A stretch of 5,544 bases of DNA, from the NCBI GenBank assembly GCA_014799675.1, contig JAAVHM010000105.1:5988-11531 (forward strand). Reading direction: 5' to 3'. The notes under the pieces were generated by a model that did not search any database, was not told where the DNA came from, and saw only the letters and a list, made by a program, of their open reading frames with translations. The DNA comes from Ruminococcus sp. GTDB lineage: Bacteria; Bacillota; Clostridia; Oscillospirales; Ruminococcaceae. Made by a program: the position numbers and the translations under genes. Below, in pieces: positions 5,446 through 5,544 of this stretch (the stretch's first letter is position 1; every line of letters begins with the position of its first letter).

Positions 5446-5454
5446 GGTTTTTGC

Positions 5455-5482
5455 TTGACAATAATATTATATCAAATATAAT
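5455..5482 (+). promoter_or_regulatory. Perfect-consensus rightward promoter
   Basis: TTGACA (5455-5460), a 16-bp spacer and TATAAT (5477-5482), all twelve consensus bases. Transcription would start near 5489 and leave the window to the right, where no gene start is visible before 5544. It overlaps the leftward promoter at 5466-5494. Confidence 0.65.
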
Positions 5483-5494
5483 ATTAAATGTCAA
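5466..5494 (-). promoter_or_regulatory. Perfect-consensus leftward promoter of the zinc-ribbon gene
   Basis: Read leftward: TTGACA (5494-5489), a 17-bp spacer and TATAAT (5471-5466), all twelve consensus bases. Transcription should begin near 5459, fourteen bases before the palindrome, giving a 5' leader of about 200 bases before the zinc-ribbon ATG. A strong promoter of this quality suggests high or repressor-controlled expression. Confidence 0.82.
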
Positions 5495-5544
5495 TACCCT
5501 TTTATAATTTTTATTATATTTTTTTTCGGGGGAACTTCCTTTTC
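5495..5544. other. AT-rich right edge without a recognisable gene
   Basis: A run of T and A with an isolated TATAAT-like hexamer at 5503-5508, eight T residues ending at 5526, then GGGGGAAC. No ribosome binding site followed by a start codon, no terminator hairpin and no convincing reading frame is seen on either strand before the window ends. Confidence 0.5.

Noticed and set aside
5281..5494. CRISPR array or phage attachment site
   Set aside because: There is one palindrome and no regularly spaced direct repeats; no integrase, tRNA or cas-like gene is present.
5495..5544. Terminator or gene start at the right edge
   Set aside because: The T-run at 5519-5526 precedes the G-rich bases, with no stem before it, and no start codon with a binding site is visible.

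Overview
The window looks like part of the chromosome of a low-to-middle GC Clostridia-type Firmicute, probably from the Ruminococcus/Oscillospiraceae side. The support is gene content and order, strong GGAGG ribosome binding sites, sigma-A type promoters and C-ending codons in the longer genes; no rRNA or other phylogenetic marker is present, so the family-level placement is an inference.

Layout. 1-1186 (minus) is a nearly complete PLP-dependent aminotransferase that runs off the left edge. 1187-1394 is a divergent control region with a good leftward promoter, a weaker rightward promoter and a compact double-hairpin repeat (1291-1361). 1395-4767 (plus) is the core block: a MurJ/SpoVB-type lipid flippase, MazG nucleotide pyrophosphohydrolase, the DNA-binding protein HU, the S4-domain ribosome quality-control protein RqcP, and a 56-codon DUF3006-like protein easily missed because of its size. 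The order flippase - mazG - rqcP matches yabM-yabN-yabO of Bacillus subtilis, with HU inserted. An intrinsic terminator follows HU, and a bidirectional terminator (4772-4802) closes the block against a convergent zinc-ribbon gene (4811-5257, minus).

5258-5544 carries no convincing gene but is the most structured part of the window. It holds a 165-bp imperfect palindrome (5281-5445) and, beside it, two perfect consensus promoters that overlap head-on inside a 40-bp near-palindrome (5455-5494). The leftward promoter would place the whole palindrome in the 5' leader of the zinc-ribbon gene. In the well-aligned parts of the arms, all seven transition differences are G-U wobbles in the leftward RNA and mismatches in the rightward RNA. 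This points either to a structured leader or to strand-biased C-to-T mutation.

Most genes are housekeeping: envelope lipid transport, nucleotide-pool cleaning, nucleoid structure and rescue of stalled ribosomes. No defence system, phage, transposase, CRISPR array or RNA gene is visible. The candidates for something undescribed are the two palindromic leader elements, the paired promoters and a possible folded leader before HU.
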